NCBI GenBank assembly: GCA_947846985.1
Contig: CANTUZ010000025.1
Coordinates: forward strand, 13,142,100 to 13,206,099
Direction of reading: 5' to 3'
Source: Fratercula arctica
Taxonomy: Eukaryota > Chordata > Aves > Charadriiformes > Alcidae
Length of the DNA: 64,000 nt
Shown: one piece after another, positions 52,395-63,543 of the stretch
Position numbering within the stretch: position 1 is the stretch's first letter
Layout: every line of letters begins with the position of its first letter
The notes under the pieces: model-generated
What the model was told of the DNA's origin: nothing
Seen by the model: the letters and a program-made list of their open reading frames with translations, nothing else
The model's database searches: none
Made by a program: the position numbers and the translations under genes

Positions 52395-53531
52395 TCATTG
52401 GCTATTCTCACCCAAAATCAGATCCCCATGAGGTACACATCGGACTTCCCCATCCTTCCACATTACCCACCAAGTGCACCCAGGTCCTTGGGCAAAAGCA
52501 ATCCCACGGATGGGTTTGCCTTTGCCTGAGGCAGGACTAACCCAGACTGTCTTCCCTAACATGTTCTTCATGTGCACTACGGGGACTTTATCCCCTTCTA
52601 CGGTACGTGCAAGTTTTGATTGGGCAGGGCCAGCCCGATTGGTAGATCCCCTGGTGTTAACTAGCCAGGTAGCCTTTGCTAAACGTGCATCCCAATGTTT
52701 TAAGGTCCCACCACCCATTGCTCTCAGTGTAGTTTTTAACAGTCCATTGTATCGTTCTATCTTCCCAGAGGCTGGTGCGTGATAGGGGATGTGATACACC
52801 CACTCAATGCCATGCTCTTTGGCCCAGGTGTCTATGAGGCTGTTTTGGAAATGAGTCCCGCTGTCCGACTCAATTCTCTCTGGGGTACCATGTCGCCACA
52901 GGACTTGCTTTTCAAGGCCCAGGAGGGTGTTCTGGGCAGTGGCATGGGGCACAGGGTATGTTTCCAGCCATCCAGTGGTTGCTTCCACCATTGTGAGCAC
53001 ATGGCGCTTGCCTTGACAGGTTCGTGGCAGTGTGATATAATCAATCTGCCAGGCCTCCCCATATTTATATTTCAGCCATCGTCCTCCATACCAAAGAGGC
53101 TTCAAACGCTTGGCTTGCTTGATTGCAGCGCATGTCTCACATTCATGGATGACCTGTGCATTAGTGTCCATGGTCAAGTCCACCCCTCGGTCACGAGCCC
53201 ATCTATATGTCGCATCTCTTCCTTGATGGCCTGAGGTCTCATGGGCCCACCGAGCTATGAATAGTTCACCCTTATGTTGCCAGTCCAGATCCACCTGAGC
53301 CACTTCAATCCTGGCAGCCCGATGCACCTGCTGGTTGTTCTGATGTTCCTCCGTGGCCCAGCTCTTGGGTACATGGGCATCTACGTGGCGTACTTTCACA
53401 ACCAGATTCTCTATCTGGGCAGCAATATCTTGCCATAGTTCAGCAGCCCAGATGGGTTTTTGCCTCTGCGCTGCCAGTTGCTCTGCTTCCACTGCTGTAA
53501 CCACCCCCACAGAGCATTTGCCACCATCCAT
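52395..53531 (-). pseudogene. pol: Integrase of copy A2, still open (378 codons)
   Basis: The frame covers the end of RNase H and all of integrase. It keeps the zinc-binding residues (AHETSGH and HECETC) and the catalytic triad in AWQIDY, ESDSGTHF and GKIERYNG. The last RNase H aspartate seen in A1 is His here (NQQVHRAAR). Although integrase is open, it is cut off from protease and RT by a frameshift near 53455, where the plus strand has two extra T in GGGTTTTTGCC. It is therefore not expressible as part of Pol. I call it a pseudogene part although the domain is intact. Confidence 0.8.
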
Positions 53532-54590
53532 GAATCAGTATAAAGTACTGGCCATTTTTCTCGCTCGGCAATGTCCAAAGCCAGCTGAATGGCTTTCACC
53601 TCTGCAAACTGGCTCGATTCACCTTGTCCTTCACTGGCTTCTGCAACTTGTCGTGTAGGACTCCACACAGCAGCCTTCCACTTTCGATGCTTTCCCACAA
53701 TCCGGCAGGACCCATCAGTGAACAGGGCATATTTCTTCTCATTTTCTGGCAGTTTATTACATGGTGGGGCCTCTTCCGCACGCGTCACCTCCTCCTCTGG
53801 TGACATTCCAAAATCCTTGCCTTCTGGCCAGTCCATGATCACTTCCAGAATTCCTGGGCGACTGGGGTTTCCCATTCGAGTTCGCTGTGTGATCAGTGCA
53901 ATCCACTTACTCCACGTAGCATCAGTTGCATGATGTGTGGTGGGGACCCTTTCTTTGAACATCCAGCCCAGCACGGGCAGTCGAGGTGCTAAGAGGAGCT
54001 GCGCTTCTGTACCAACCACCTCCAAAGCAACTCAAATCCCTTCATATGCTGCCAATATCTCCTTTTCTGTTGGAGTGTAGTGGGCTTCGGATCCTCTGTA
54101 TCCCCGACTCCAAAACCCTAGGGGTCGACCTCCAGTCTCCCCTGGTGCTTTCTGCCAGAGGCTCCAGGTAGGGCCGTTCTCCCCGGCTGCGGTGTAGAAC
54201 ACATTTTTAACATCTTGTCCTGCCCGGACTGGCCCCAGGGCCGCTGCATGGACTATTTCCTGTTTGATTTGTTCAAAGGCTTGTCGTTGCTCAGGACCCC
54301 ATTTAAAATCGTTCTTCTTCCAGGTTACTTGATACAGAGGGCTTACAATCAGACTGTAATCTGGGATATGCATCCTCCAAATACCCACAATGCCTAAGAA
54401 AGCTTGTGTTTCCTTTTTTACTAGTTGGTGGAGACATTGCTGCTATTTTGTTGATCAAATCCATTAGGATCTGGCGGCGTCCATCTTGCCATTTTATTCC
54501 TAAGAACTGGATCTCCTGTGCGGGTCCCTTAACCTTACTTTCTTTTATGGCAAAACCAGCTTTCAGAAGGATTTGGACTGGTGGGGGCTA
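53400..54590 (-). pseudogene. pol: RT end and RNase H of copy A2
   Basis: The minus-strand frame continues from the RT connection region (54032-54388) into RNase H (53411-54025), with a frame change near 54030. RNase H shows LFTDGS, FAEVKAI and YTDSW as in A1. Unlike A1, the C run at the RT/RNase H junction has four C and the frame reads straight through there. The next frame change is at the extra T pair near 53455. The RT part starts right after the deletion near 54590 and lacks the catalytic box. Confidence 0.8.
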
Positions 54591-55750
54591 GATGCCCCTC
54601 TCAGTGAAAGGAAACTATGGCCTCCACTCTGCTGCCAAAGGGATTGAGAAGAATGCAATCGCTATATCAGTCGCGGCATACCCCTTGACTGCCTTGGACT
54701 CCAGTTCATACTGCAGTTCTAGCATGTCCGGCACGGCAGCGCTCAGCGGTGGCGTGACTTCATTCAGGCCACGATATTCTACAGTTAGCCTCCACTCTCC
54801 ATTAGATTTTCGCACCGGCCATATGGGACTGTTAAAGGGTGAGCGAGTCTTGCTGATCACTCCTTGAACCTCTAGTTGACGAATCAGCTTATGGATGGGA
54901 ATCAGAGAGTCTCGGTTAGTGCGATATTGCCGCCGATGCACCGTTGTGGTAGCAATCGGCACCTGCTGTTCTTTGACCCGCAACAACCCCACAACAGAAG
55001 AGTCCTCCGAGAGACCAGGCAAGATAGACAACTGTTTAACTTCCTCCGTTGTGGAGCATTGATTCACGGACTCTGGCAGGGTATGGACCAAAGATCTTTA
55101 TTAAAACAATTTCCCGAGTTTCATAGGTATAGGTACTGTCCACGTGCAGGCAGTATCCTGCTGATAGGTTGAAGGTTGATTGCCACGCGCTTCTCAGTGT
55201 CTTGTAACTGGTCGTCTCTGACTGTTCACGCTGAGCAGCAGCTTTGCTTTTCACATTCCTTTCCTTGCTGATATCTCCTGACGCTTCCTTATCTTTTCCC
55301 TCAAGGCACCTCTCACGGGTACAGCTTTGTCTCATCAAGGCCAAACAGATTCCCTATGGTACTCTCTTTCTCCACACTCCGTCTCCAAGGCAGCTATGCC
55401 AAAGGCCCACCGATACCCTTTTGGGTCCTTAAAATACCCTCTCTCCTGAGGTAATCTATACCAAGGATGCATGGAGCCCCTGGGCCAGTCACAATGGGAT
55501 GCTTTTGCCACTCATTCCCAGTTAGGCTCACTTCAGCCTCCAGTACAGTCAACTCTTGGGATCCCCCTGTGACCCCAGAAATACAAATGGGTTCTGCCCC
55601 TCTATAGCTTGATGGTATTAGGGTGCACTGTGCTCCTGTGTCCACTAGAGCCTTTTACTCCTGTGGGTCTGATGTGCCAGGCCATCGAATCCACACCGTC
55701 CAATAAACCCGGTTGTCCCTTTCCTCCACCTGGCCGGAGGCAGGGCCCCT
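54591..55750 (-). pseudogene. pol: Protease and RT front of copy A2
   Basis: Directly after the conserved gag amber codon (55751-55753) the frame enters protease. A TAT codon of A1 is TAA here, just before the active-site DTG near 55640, and two extra bases near 55440 shift the frame. A 327-bp solo LTR then interrupts pol. The RT front follows to 54615 with VISKTRSPFNSP and a mutated first motif region (YAATDIAIAFF). It ends in a deletion of about 170 bases relative to A1 (A1 about 11974-12143) that removes the LPQG and YIDD segments. Inactive. Confidence 0.85.
55050..55376 (-). mobile_element. Solo LTR inserted in A2 pol (family G, 327 bp)
   Basis: Starts TGTGGAG and ends CTCCACA (7-bp inverted termini) with a perfect 6-bp duplication CTCCGT (55044-55049 and 55377-55382). 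On the minus strand a TTTTAATAAAGATC polyadenylation signal lies near 55096-55109. The 6-bp duplication fits a class II ERV. It must be younger than copy A2. Confidence 0.92.
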
Positions 55751-58014
55751 CTAATACTGGTCATGGTATCTGGTACTCACTTCTTGCAGAAATGACTTGG
55801 AGGTTCCTTCAAGAGGATCAGAAGCAAGATCAGGCCTTCTGCTCTGTCTGGGGAACTGCCCACTGGAAACTGGGGCGGCACTTTTCCTGGAGGGATCCCC
55901 TTTTGTGGTTGTCCTTCCTTGCAAGCTCCTGTAGCCCGTGTCCGCAGGATCCAAGTAGGTTGTCCATCCCACTTCCTCATGTCCTCTCCAGTGGTCATCG
56001 CAGGTAGAACCACAGGGTGCCTCGTGGTGTGTACCCTCTGTACTCTCTCTCTTGAGTGGGGAAATGCCTGCTCCTAAGAGCTGAGACGCTGGCCCGTACA
56101 GGTGGGGAGTAGGACATATTCTCTTCAAGTTGCTGGACCTTCCGGGACAGTTTCTCCACAGCTGAGACAAGGGGGGAAGAGAGACTTTCTTCATATCGCC
56201 GGAGCCGGCCAGCCACCTCATCCACCGTTGGTCCTTCTTCACCTTTCCATTCCATTACTGCCAGTGAGTTGGCATATGACGATGGTGCGCTCCGTACAAA
56301 CTTCCGCCACACGGGCCTTGTGCAGTGCACCTCCTCAGGGTCCGTGGGCAAGTCTGTGTTGTCCAAGTCATAATAAATCATCTCCCGCACGGCTAATTCT
56401 CTCAGGTACTGGATACCTCTTTCCATGGTGGTCCACTTGCTTGGTTGGCATACAACATCTTCACTGAAGGGGTACCTCTCCCTCACGCCTGACAGGAGTC
56501 GTTTCCAGAGGCTGAGGGCTTGGGTCTTCTTTCCAATTGCCTTGTCAATGCCGCCTTCCCTAGACAGGGATCCCAGCTGCCTGGCTTCCCTACCCTCTAA
56601 TTCCAGGCTACTGGCCCCGTTATCCCAACACCGAAGCAGCCAGGTGACAATGTGCTCGCCTGAAAGTCAGCTAAAATCTTTTCGCATATCCTGCAGCTCA
56701 CTCAAGGATAGGGATCAGGTAATTATCTCTGGTTCTGCCTCTTCCTCCTGTCCTCATGATGGCCCTGGTTCATCGTCATCCCTTACTAAGCGAACTGATT
56801 TCTTTGTGTACTTCTTCTTCTGTATGGGGGCAATTAATACTGGCACGGGTTGGTTCCCTGGTTCAGCGGCAGTGGCTGCCACCGGGGTTGGAGTAGCCGC
56901 ACTGCCCGTCGCAGGGGTTGCAGTAGCCGCAGCGTCCGTCGCAGGGGCTGCAGTAGCCGCAGTGCCCGTCGCAGGGGTTGCAGCAGCCGAAGTGCCTGTC
57001 GCAGGGTTTGCAGTAGCCGCAGTGCCTGTCGCAGGGGCTGCAGTAGCCGCAGTGTCTGTCGCGGGGGCTGCAGCAGCCGCAGTGCCCGTCGCAGGCGTTG
57101 CAGTAGCCGCAGTGCCTGTCGCAGGGGCTGCAGTAGCCGCAGTGTCTGTCGCGGGGGCTGCAGCAGCCGCAGTGCCCGTCGCAGGCGTTGCAGTAGCCGC
57201 AGTGCCCGTCGCAGGGGCTGCAGCAGCCGCAATGCCCGTCGAAGGGGCTGCAGTAGCTGCAATGCCTGTCGCAGGGGCTGCAGTAGCCGTAGTGCCTGTC
57301 GGTCTGGTCTCCGTCTCTTTCCCCTGAAGGTGCTGCACAGCACTGAGCAGGACCTGGTAGATACTGGCCAGGGCCCAGCACAGTGCGGTGAGTTGTGCCT
57401 CTCTGGAACAGCCACAGCATTTTCCCTTCAGATATTCTACTACTCTATCAGGGTCCTGTAATTGTTCAGGGGGGAAGTCCCAGACCATTGGAGGTGAGAA
57501 GTTCTCTAGGTACCTGCCCATGTTCTCCCACCTGCCATGCCACCCCTGACTGTCCAGCCTCAGAGCAGATCTCTGGGTGGTGGTCTTCAATAGTCGTTTA
57601 ACCCTAAACGAGACCTGGAACATATTCAGCAGACAGAACACTAGGAACATGCTGGTTTGAGCATCCCAAGGATATTCAAAATTCTCAAAAGCTGTCATAC
57701 CTGACCCGAAGGAGAAAAGGGAGGCAAAAGAGCTGGGGAAAGTGTCCCCCCCCTGTTTCCCCCATAGACCGGGTGTAATTATTAATAAATTCTGAGAGGC
57801 GGTGCCCAATGTACGGACAGGACAGCAATACCACATAAAGACCCCAAAACAGCTGACTGAACAGTGATGTTATCATATCATAAACCGATATCGCGCAGGA
57901 CAGCAGAATGATAATCCTGATCCCTCTTCCAGACATGATAAACAGCATTGCAATGAGTACGTAAACCATATAGGAATTTACATAACACAGCCACGAGAAC
58001 AAACCAAGCAACAT
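55751..58014 (-). pseudogene. gag: Gag of copy A2, frameshifted
   Basis: The start ATG at 58014 and the hydrophobic N-terminus match A1 (SWLCYVNSY, MRIIILLSC-like RIIILLSC, LLSCPYIG). By my count 17 of the first 89 residues differ, mostly one hydrophobic residue for another. A frame change in the G run near 57745 breaks the frame. The central Ala/Pro/Thr repeats are longer and of different unit sequence from A1. Further frame changes lie near 56755, 56660 and 56000. The C-terminal part ends in the same TAG context as A1 (55751-55753), with pol in the same frame. Confidence 0.85.
56880..57310 (-). repeat. 30-bp tandem repeat in A2 gag
   Basis: About fourteen units of the GCAGTAGCCGCAGTGCCYGT type (plus strand). 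They encode decapeptides like ATPATGTAAT on the minus strand and stay open in several frames on both strands. The 90-bp block at about 57000-57110 is repeated nearly exactly at 57110-57200, so the array has grown by larger duplications too. Confidence 0.9.
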
Positions 58015-58092
58015 AGCGACCAGTGACTATTTACCTAACAAATTCGTTTTTTCAAGCTCTAGTTGGATTCTGTCGTTGTCTCAACCCTTCGA

Positions 58093-58110
58093 GCCCCCCG
58101 TTGGGCGCCA
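58093..58110 (-). promoter_or_regulatory. Primer-binding site of copy A2
   Basis: Minus strand TGGCGCCCAACGGGGGGC, one mismatch to the A1 tRNA-Lys-type site, 8 bases from the LTR. Confidence 0.85.
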
Positions 58111-58118
58111 AAAAGGAC

Positions 58119-58458
58119 TGTCGCGGTTTGGCCTCAGAGGGCAAAAAAGAACTACGTGACGCTCGCTCGGGTCTTCCCAATACGGGAAGGATCAGAAGAA
58201 AAAGGCAAAACTCTTGGGTTGAGACAAAGGCAGTTTAACAGAACAGCAAAGGGAACAAGAAAACAGCAACAATCACACGGATAGAGGAATATACAAACGC
58301 GATTACGGAACCGCCGCTCCCCGCCGCTCCCCAACTGGACCCGGGACGCCCCAGCCCGCTCCAAGTGGTGACTTCCTGCCCCCTCCCCCGACAGCTCAGG
58401 GTGGGCGTGGCTCACATGGCATGGAATATTTAACCCTGTCCCCGCCGGAACCAGGACA
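58119..58458 (-). repeat. 5' LTR of copy A2 (340 bp)
   Basis: Family A LTR of the subtype without the CTCCCCAGGACACAGG segment, as in A1, and so unlike its own partner at 51514-51871. Confidence 0.92.
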
Positions 58459-58710
58459 CAATCTACACCAACATAGCATGCTTAGACCACCGCATCCAAA
58501 CACAAGAAATAGACCATGCAATATATTCGACCAGTTAAACCCCACTGCATCAATTAACTTCATACAAAGCTCTCTAAGGACACGATACAAGATTTCACGT
58601 AAGAACGACGTGATGTGAACTGTCTGTTCTCCCTGAACAAGCTGGAATTCAAACTATTCAGGCAATCTATCAGAGCTCCGTTCATGCCCCACGTTGGGCG
58701 CCAATAAATC
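58459..58710 (-). mobile_element. gag: Family B ERV leader and gag start, interrupted
   Basis: On the minus strand the family B 5' LTR (58711-59445) is followed by a tRNA-Lys-type primer site TGGCGCCCAACGTGGGGC (58686-58703) and a leader. An ATG at 58563 opens a frame starting MKLIDAVGFNWSNILHG and continuing hydrophobically (LFLVFGCGGLSMLCW). The frame is cut after 35 codons by the A2 LTR. Position and hydrophobic start suggest a gag of the same unusual type as family A. The rest of this ERV is not found on the far side of A2. Confidence 0.65.
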
Positions 58711-59445
58711 TGTCGTGGCTTTGGCCAAATTGGCCGATGGCCGGCGACAGATGCTCTCCCCCAACCTCTCATACACGGAGAGGAGGAGGAGATATAAAGA
58801 GAGATTTACGAGTTTAGAAGGAACTAAACTACTTTAATGAAATATTAATAATAAAATAAAAAGGAAAATAATGAAATAGACACAGTATATACAAAACCGT
58901 ATTAAGCTCCCAGGATGACATCACCAGCAGGCACTGGGGAAGTCCCAGACTGGACTCAGCGACGGGTGGGAACTGGATTCCAGAGCTGGAATCAGGAATG
59001 CTCGGATGGGGATCAAAGGCAGACGAAGAGACAGGGTCCTACTCGGACGTCCCCCATTGAAGAAAGAGGGCTGACCCTTTGATCCCTCAGCTTTTATACT
59101 GAGCATGGGGCAGATGGGATGGAATACGCCTGTTGGTCAATTTTGGGTCACCTGTCCTGTCTGCTCCTCCCTGCAGGTGGGACCCCTCTACGCTTTTCTG
59201 TTTCTGACCCTCCAACAGGGCAAATAATGAAATTAGCTGACCTTGGTTGTTATAGCAATAAGTATAAGCAAAAGCCTTTCTGTATACCACTTCTTGGCAT
59301 TAACTATAAACACTGGTCTTATCACTCTGAGAACGAACAGTTTTCAGCACAACATGCTGTTAATTTCAGAGAGTTAGAAGAGGCCTAGCTAAGAAATAAA
59401 ATTACTGAACAGAAAGTTGGTCCTGTTCTACCTCAAACCAGGACA
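58711..59445 (-). repeat. Family B LTR (735 bp), 5' LTR of an interrupted ERV
   Basis: Minus-strand LTR (plus start TGTCGTGGCTTTGG, end CAAACCAGGACA). The TATA box (minus GTATAAAAGC) lies near 59089-59099 and an AATAATAAAATAAA-type polyA region near 58848-58862. It is related to 39096-39730, 41106-41473 and 61933-62535. Confidence 0.9.
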
Positions 59446-59568
59446 ACAAGGTGTGAGGACTTAGGCTGATAAAAGGATTTGGGAAGGGGGGTTTCTTGGC
59501 CTTTCATTTTTAAACTTAAGCCAGCAGAAGCAGCAGACTAATAGAAATGGGCTGCCATTCCCACTGTT

Positions 59569-59640
59569 TTAGAAGAGGCCTAGCTAAGAAGTAAAATTAC
59601 TGAACAGAAAATTGGTTCTGTTTTACCTCAAACCAGGACA
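59569..59640 (-). mobile_element. Fragment of a second family B LTR (first 72 bp of U3)
   Basis: Repeats the U3 start of the neighbouring LTR (59371-59445) with few differences, 123 bp away. The spacer 59446-59568 is not recognised. Confidence 0.8.
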
Positions 59641-61455
59641 AGGACTTGTGTGGTCTTATATATGCGGTAACATTTCAAACACTCTGTTGTACAAAGGACG
59701 TCTGCTGAATTCAGCAGGCAGCACTGCTGTCAGGCCCCTCAGCAGACCCATTGAATTGTATGATAGGAAATGAAATAGTGGTAATAGTCAATATGTTTAG
59801 AAATATTTTTTGACTGGCTGTTTGAATATCCAGTTTGAATAATTTTCTTGTTCAGATTGCAGAGGATGGCTAAATATATCTTCCTGTATAAACTGCATTT
59901 CCACCTCAAATAACATTGAGGAGGAAAAAAAGAGTGCACTTTCTCATAAAAATGTATTAAATAAAAATCATTAAACCCTGCATGTTATCTCTTGTTGCCT
60001 AGTAATAACACAGCCATATCAGTGAGTGCCATTATCTCAGGTACAATGAACAATGAGGGACAGCAGCAGACTGAAATAAGCCATTTGTATTGTTATTTGT
60101 GCTAAATCATGGCATTGTGTTTTATTGAGGAAACTGGAAAATTAACCCTTTTTTTCGGTGTCTACTCCAAATGTTTTAACACTGGGAAAACTCTCCTCAG
60201 ATGCATAGGTCCATTCTGAGGAATTTTTCAAGATTTTTACACAATGACAGTTTATTGTAGAAAGCCTATGAGTACTATTTTAAGGTGGAAAAAGAAACTA
60301 AAATCTTATTCCTTACCTGGATGCCCCAGCCATAGAGCTCGAAACTAAACCCTGGTACAGGAAGAGATTCTAGATTTGGGATGGGCACTGACATATGCAT
60401 TAGGATGTTTTTCATTAGGATGTTTTTCTGGGAAACCACAGATCACGATTTGAGGCTGAGGAGGGATACAGAACCAAGGTCCTTCTGTGCAAGTGCTGTA
60501 ACAACTGAGCTGTTGTGTTGATATAGCCTGTTTTGTTTAGGTGCTCAGTGATAACTATGTATGCGCTCAGGGGATGGTTGCTGAGAGGGCATGCCAGGCA
60601 TCTGCAGTGGGGGAATGTTTTGTTTGAGAATTGCATTTGGCACAGGATGGACGTTGAGCTGTCTAGTCCTGCCACCTTACCAGCAGCTTTTGGCACAAAT
60701 GACATTAGAATTCTAGTTGCCATAATATATGTAAAATATATTATATATAGATAAAATATATTATTATTGTAAGTATGGAAGTCTTTGCATCTTAAACATC
60801 TAGGTAGTTAGGTGGGACCTTGATTGCATTATTGGATTTACATGCCTAGGTTTTGGCTAAATCCTGAATCAGACATGTTTGTGGATCTGAATTTAGACAA
60901 CTATGAACCCAGTTATAGAGTACAGACATTACAATATCCTTTCCCAAAGGAACCTTAGATGAAAGATTTGAGTGAACACTTGTGGGAGAGTAACTATGAA
61001 ATGCAAGCTCATGATCCTTAAACAGCACAGAAGTAAAAACAGGAAAATATCAGGAATGGCTTTTAGGAAGACTGACTTTGTGAGCTCATAGACTTAGTAG
61101 ATGAAGTCTTCTGGAAAGTATAGCTAAGAAGAAATGAAGTTAAGGAAAGACTGTTAAGAGTCTGAGAATAAACTTTTACAGCATGGAGAAAGCATTGGAA
61201 GAGCAGTAGGAGTTTGACGTTGATCACAATCATCACTGTCTCAAACACAGAGGGGAAAAAAAAAAAGACAGAAAGTGAGACCAAGATCAGATATCCTAGG
61301 CTGAGCATTACAAAAAGCAACCAAAGAAAAAAAGCTTAAGTGCATAGGAACAAATTCAGAAAACTCCATCCCAGTACAAAATAAAGAAGACTTGAAGGTA
61401 GCAAGAAATCTTTCTAAGAGTACATATGTAGTGGGCTGGAAGACCAACGATGTTG
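59641..61455. other. Unique AT-rich non-coding stretch
   Basis: An ATATATTATATATAG patch lies near 60722-60750. No gene or repeat family recognised. Confidence 0.55.
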
Positions 61456-61460
61456 ATACT

Positions 61461-62699
61461 TGTCCTGGTTTGAGCAACACGGGATTAATTTCTCTTTCAG
61501 TAATTTTACTTTTCAGTAAGGTCTCTTCTAATGCTTGGGAAAACTGCATTTTTAGAATACGCTAGTGTCTGAATTTGTGAAAATATTTACTTTATAGCCA
61601 GCTATGGTATGCGGGTTTCAAGGTCTCAGTGTTTCCAAGCTAGCCAGGTGCAGGGACGAGGAGGAGTGAGAACCGGGCACTTGAACCAAGCTGTCCAACA
61701 GAACTATTTCGTACCATGAATGTCACATTCAATATAAATTAGAAAGTTTGCTGAGGAGCTGCTTCTCTTCTGTGATGGCTGCGATCCTGAGAACTTATTG
61801 CCCTAGTGCCTTCCCTTCCTCCCAAAGTTGTGCTCGCCATGTCTGACATTTGCTGTCCACTGCTGGGAGTGCACAGCTTCCTACTGATATAATTGGCTGA
61901 GTATAATTCTTGTATAGTTTATATTGGTATCATGTCCTGGTTTGGGGTGGAGCAAGGCCAACTTTCTGTTCAGTGAGAGAGGCTCTTGCTTATACTTGTT
62001 GCTGTGGCAACCAGGGTCAGCTGACTTGGTTGTTTACCCTGTGGAGGAGTTGCACCTGTGGGGAGGAGTGGACAGGTCAGGTGACTCAAAACTGACCAAT
62101 AGGGTATTCCATCCCATCTGCCATGGTCAGTATAAAAGCTGGGGGATCAAAGGGCTTGGGTTGGTTTTTCTGTAGTGGGTTGCTTCTTTAGTGGTTGTCT
62201 TTCTTCTATAACTGGTATATGAGGAGGACCCCATCAGCTCATCTACCTTTTGATCCTGGTCAGCATGTTCTAGTTCCCATTTGTCACTGAGTCCAGTCTG
62301 GAACTTCCCCAGTGCCTGCCAGTGACATCTCCCTGGGAGCTTGCTGCGGTTTTGTGTATATTTGTATATATTGTATCTATTTCATTATTTCCTTTTTTAT
62401 TATTAATATTTTATTAAAGTAGTTTAGTTTTTTCTAAACTCATAACTCTGTTTTTCTTCTTCCTCTCCTTGGAGTGAGAGGTGGGGGAGAGCATCTGTCA
62501 TCTTGTCATTGGCCAACCTGGCCAGAACCATGACATATTGGGGTTGATATTGGTTCTTTAGTATTATTAATGTTAATTATCTAGTCTTATTCTATTAAAT
62601 CTGTTTATATTTCAACCCTTGTGTTTCCTTCTTTTTCACTGATTCCCCTTCCTGGGTGGGGAGGGGTCATTGGGTGATAGAATAATTGTCTAAATGACA
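61461..62699 (+). mobile_element. LTR family F, split by a family B LTR
   Basis: Starts TGTCCTGGTTTGAGC at 61461, runs to 61932 and appears to resume at 62536, ending in AAATGACA near 62699. The second part holds a TATTAAATC signal. The 5-bp flanks (ATACT and ATAAA) match only at three bases, so the outer edges are tentative. It is presumably a solo LTR, older than the insertion inside it. Confidence 0.6.
61933..62535 (+). mobile_element. Solo LTR, family B (603 bp), nested in family F
   Basis: Plus-strand family B LTR, start TGTCCTGGTTTGGGG and end ACCATGACA. The promoter box CAGTATAAAAGC lies near 62128-62139, and the polyA region TTATTATTAATATTTTATTA near 62398. The flanks TATCA and TATTG match at three of five bases, so the duplication is decayed or the edges are off. 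Confidence 0.87.
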
Positions 62700-63032
62700 A
62701 TAAATTGTTGAGAGTTTCTCAAGCCATAGCAATACTTCACTGATGAATGAAGAGAGTAAAATTACCAGTGCAGAGTACAAAGAAGGCTAAATGCCTTTTC
62801 TGCTTCAGTCTTCAGTAATGTTAAAAAGCAGATTGGTGGCTATTATGGTGCCAGTCATAGAAGGTTAAAGAACAATTTTGAGAAGGAGTGGAGTTGGAAA
62901 TCGAGGGACTACTCATACTTTTTTTTGGAAAAGCAGCTCCTAGAAACATTTGTACACCATTGCGACTGTAATTTTAGTTTGCCAAAAAGAAGCCCACCTC
63001 CAGACTTGAATGCCCTGTTGTTGCTTTTATTT
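62700..63032. other. Non-coding stretch with a faint CR1 relic
   Basis: Around 62785-62820 the plus strand can be read as NAFSASVFSN, similar to the CR1 region between endonuclease and RT, so a decayed CR1 piece is possible. The rest is unassigned. Confidence 0.35.
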
Positions 63033-63543
63033 CATAGAATCATTTAGGTTGGAAAAGACACTTAAAATCATGAAGTCCAACCATTAACCTAATACTACCC
63101 AGTCCACCACTAAACCATGTCCCTAAGCACCACGTCTACCTGTCTTTTAAGTACGTCCAAGGATGGTGACTCAACCACTCCCCCGGGCAGCCTGTTCCAG
63201 TGCTTGAAAACCCTTTTGGTGAAGAAATTTTTCCTAATATCCAGTCTAAACCCCCCCTGGCACAAGAGGCCATTTCCTCTTTTCCTATCACTTGCTACTA
63301 GGGAAAAGAGACAGACACTTGCCTTGCTACAACCTCCTTTCAGGTAGTTGTAAAGAGCAATAAGGTCTCCCCTCAGCCTCCTTTTCTCCAGTCTAAATAA
63401 CCCCAGCTACCTCAGCTGCTCCTCATAAGGCTCGTGCTCTAGACCCTTCACCAGCTTTGTTGCTCTTCGTTGGACATGCTCCAGCACCTCAATGTCTTTC
63501 TTGTAGGGAGGGGCCCAAAACCGAACATAGTATTCAAAGTGTG
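63033..63543 (-). mobile_element. CR1 LINE 3' end, interrupted
   Basis: Older, more diverged CR1 type on the minus strand. The 3' end (CATAGAATCATTTAGG) lies at 63033 and the C-terminal ORF2 region runs up to about 63540. It is cut by the family A LTR that starts at 63544. Confidence 0.88.

Larger units (their letters stand above)
51514..58458 (-). mobile_element. Family A endogenous retrovirus, damaged provirus (copy A2)
   Basis: Minus-strand relative of copy A1 with all regions in order: 5' LTR (58119-58458), primer site, gag, amber codon, PR, RT, RNase H, integrase, membrane-segment frame, polypurine tract, 3' LTR (51514-51871). It is broken many times: gag frameshifts, a stop before the protease active site, a solo LTR in pol, a deletion of the RT catalytic box and an RNase H frameshift. 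The two LTRs belong to different subtypes. The flanking 5 bp (CACAC and CAATC) do not match. A CR1 lies on one side and a family B leader on the other. It therefore looks like a product of recombination between two insertions. Confidence 0.9.

Noticed and set aside
51514..58458. Copy A2 as a simple single integration event
   Set aside because: The flanking pentamers differ, the LTR subtypes differ and neither interrupted host repeat resumes on the other side.
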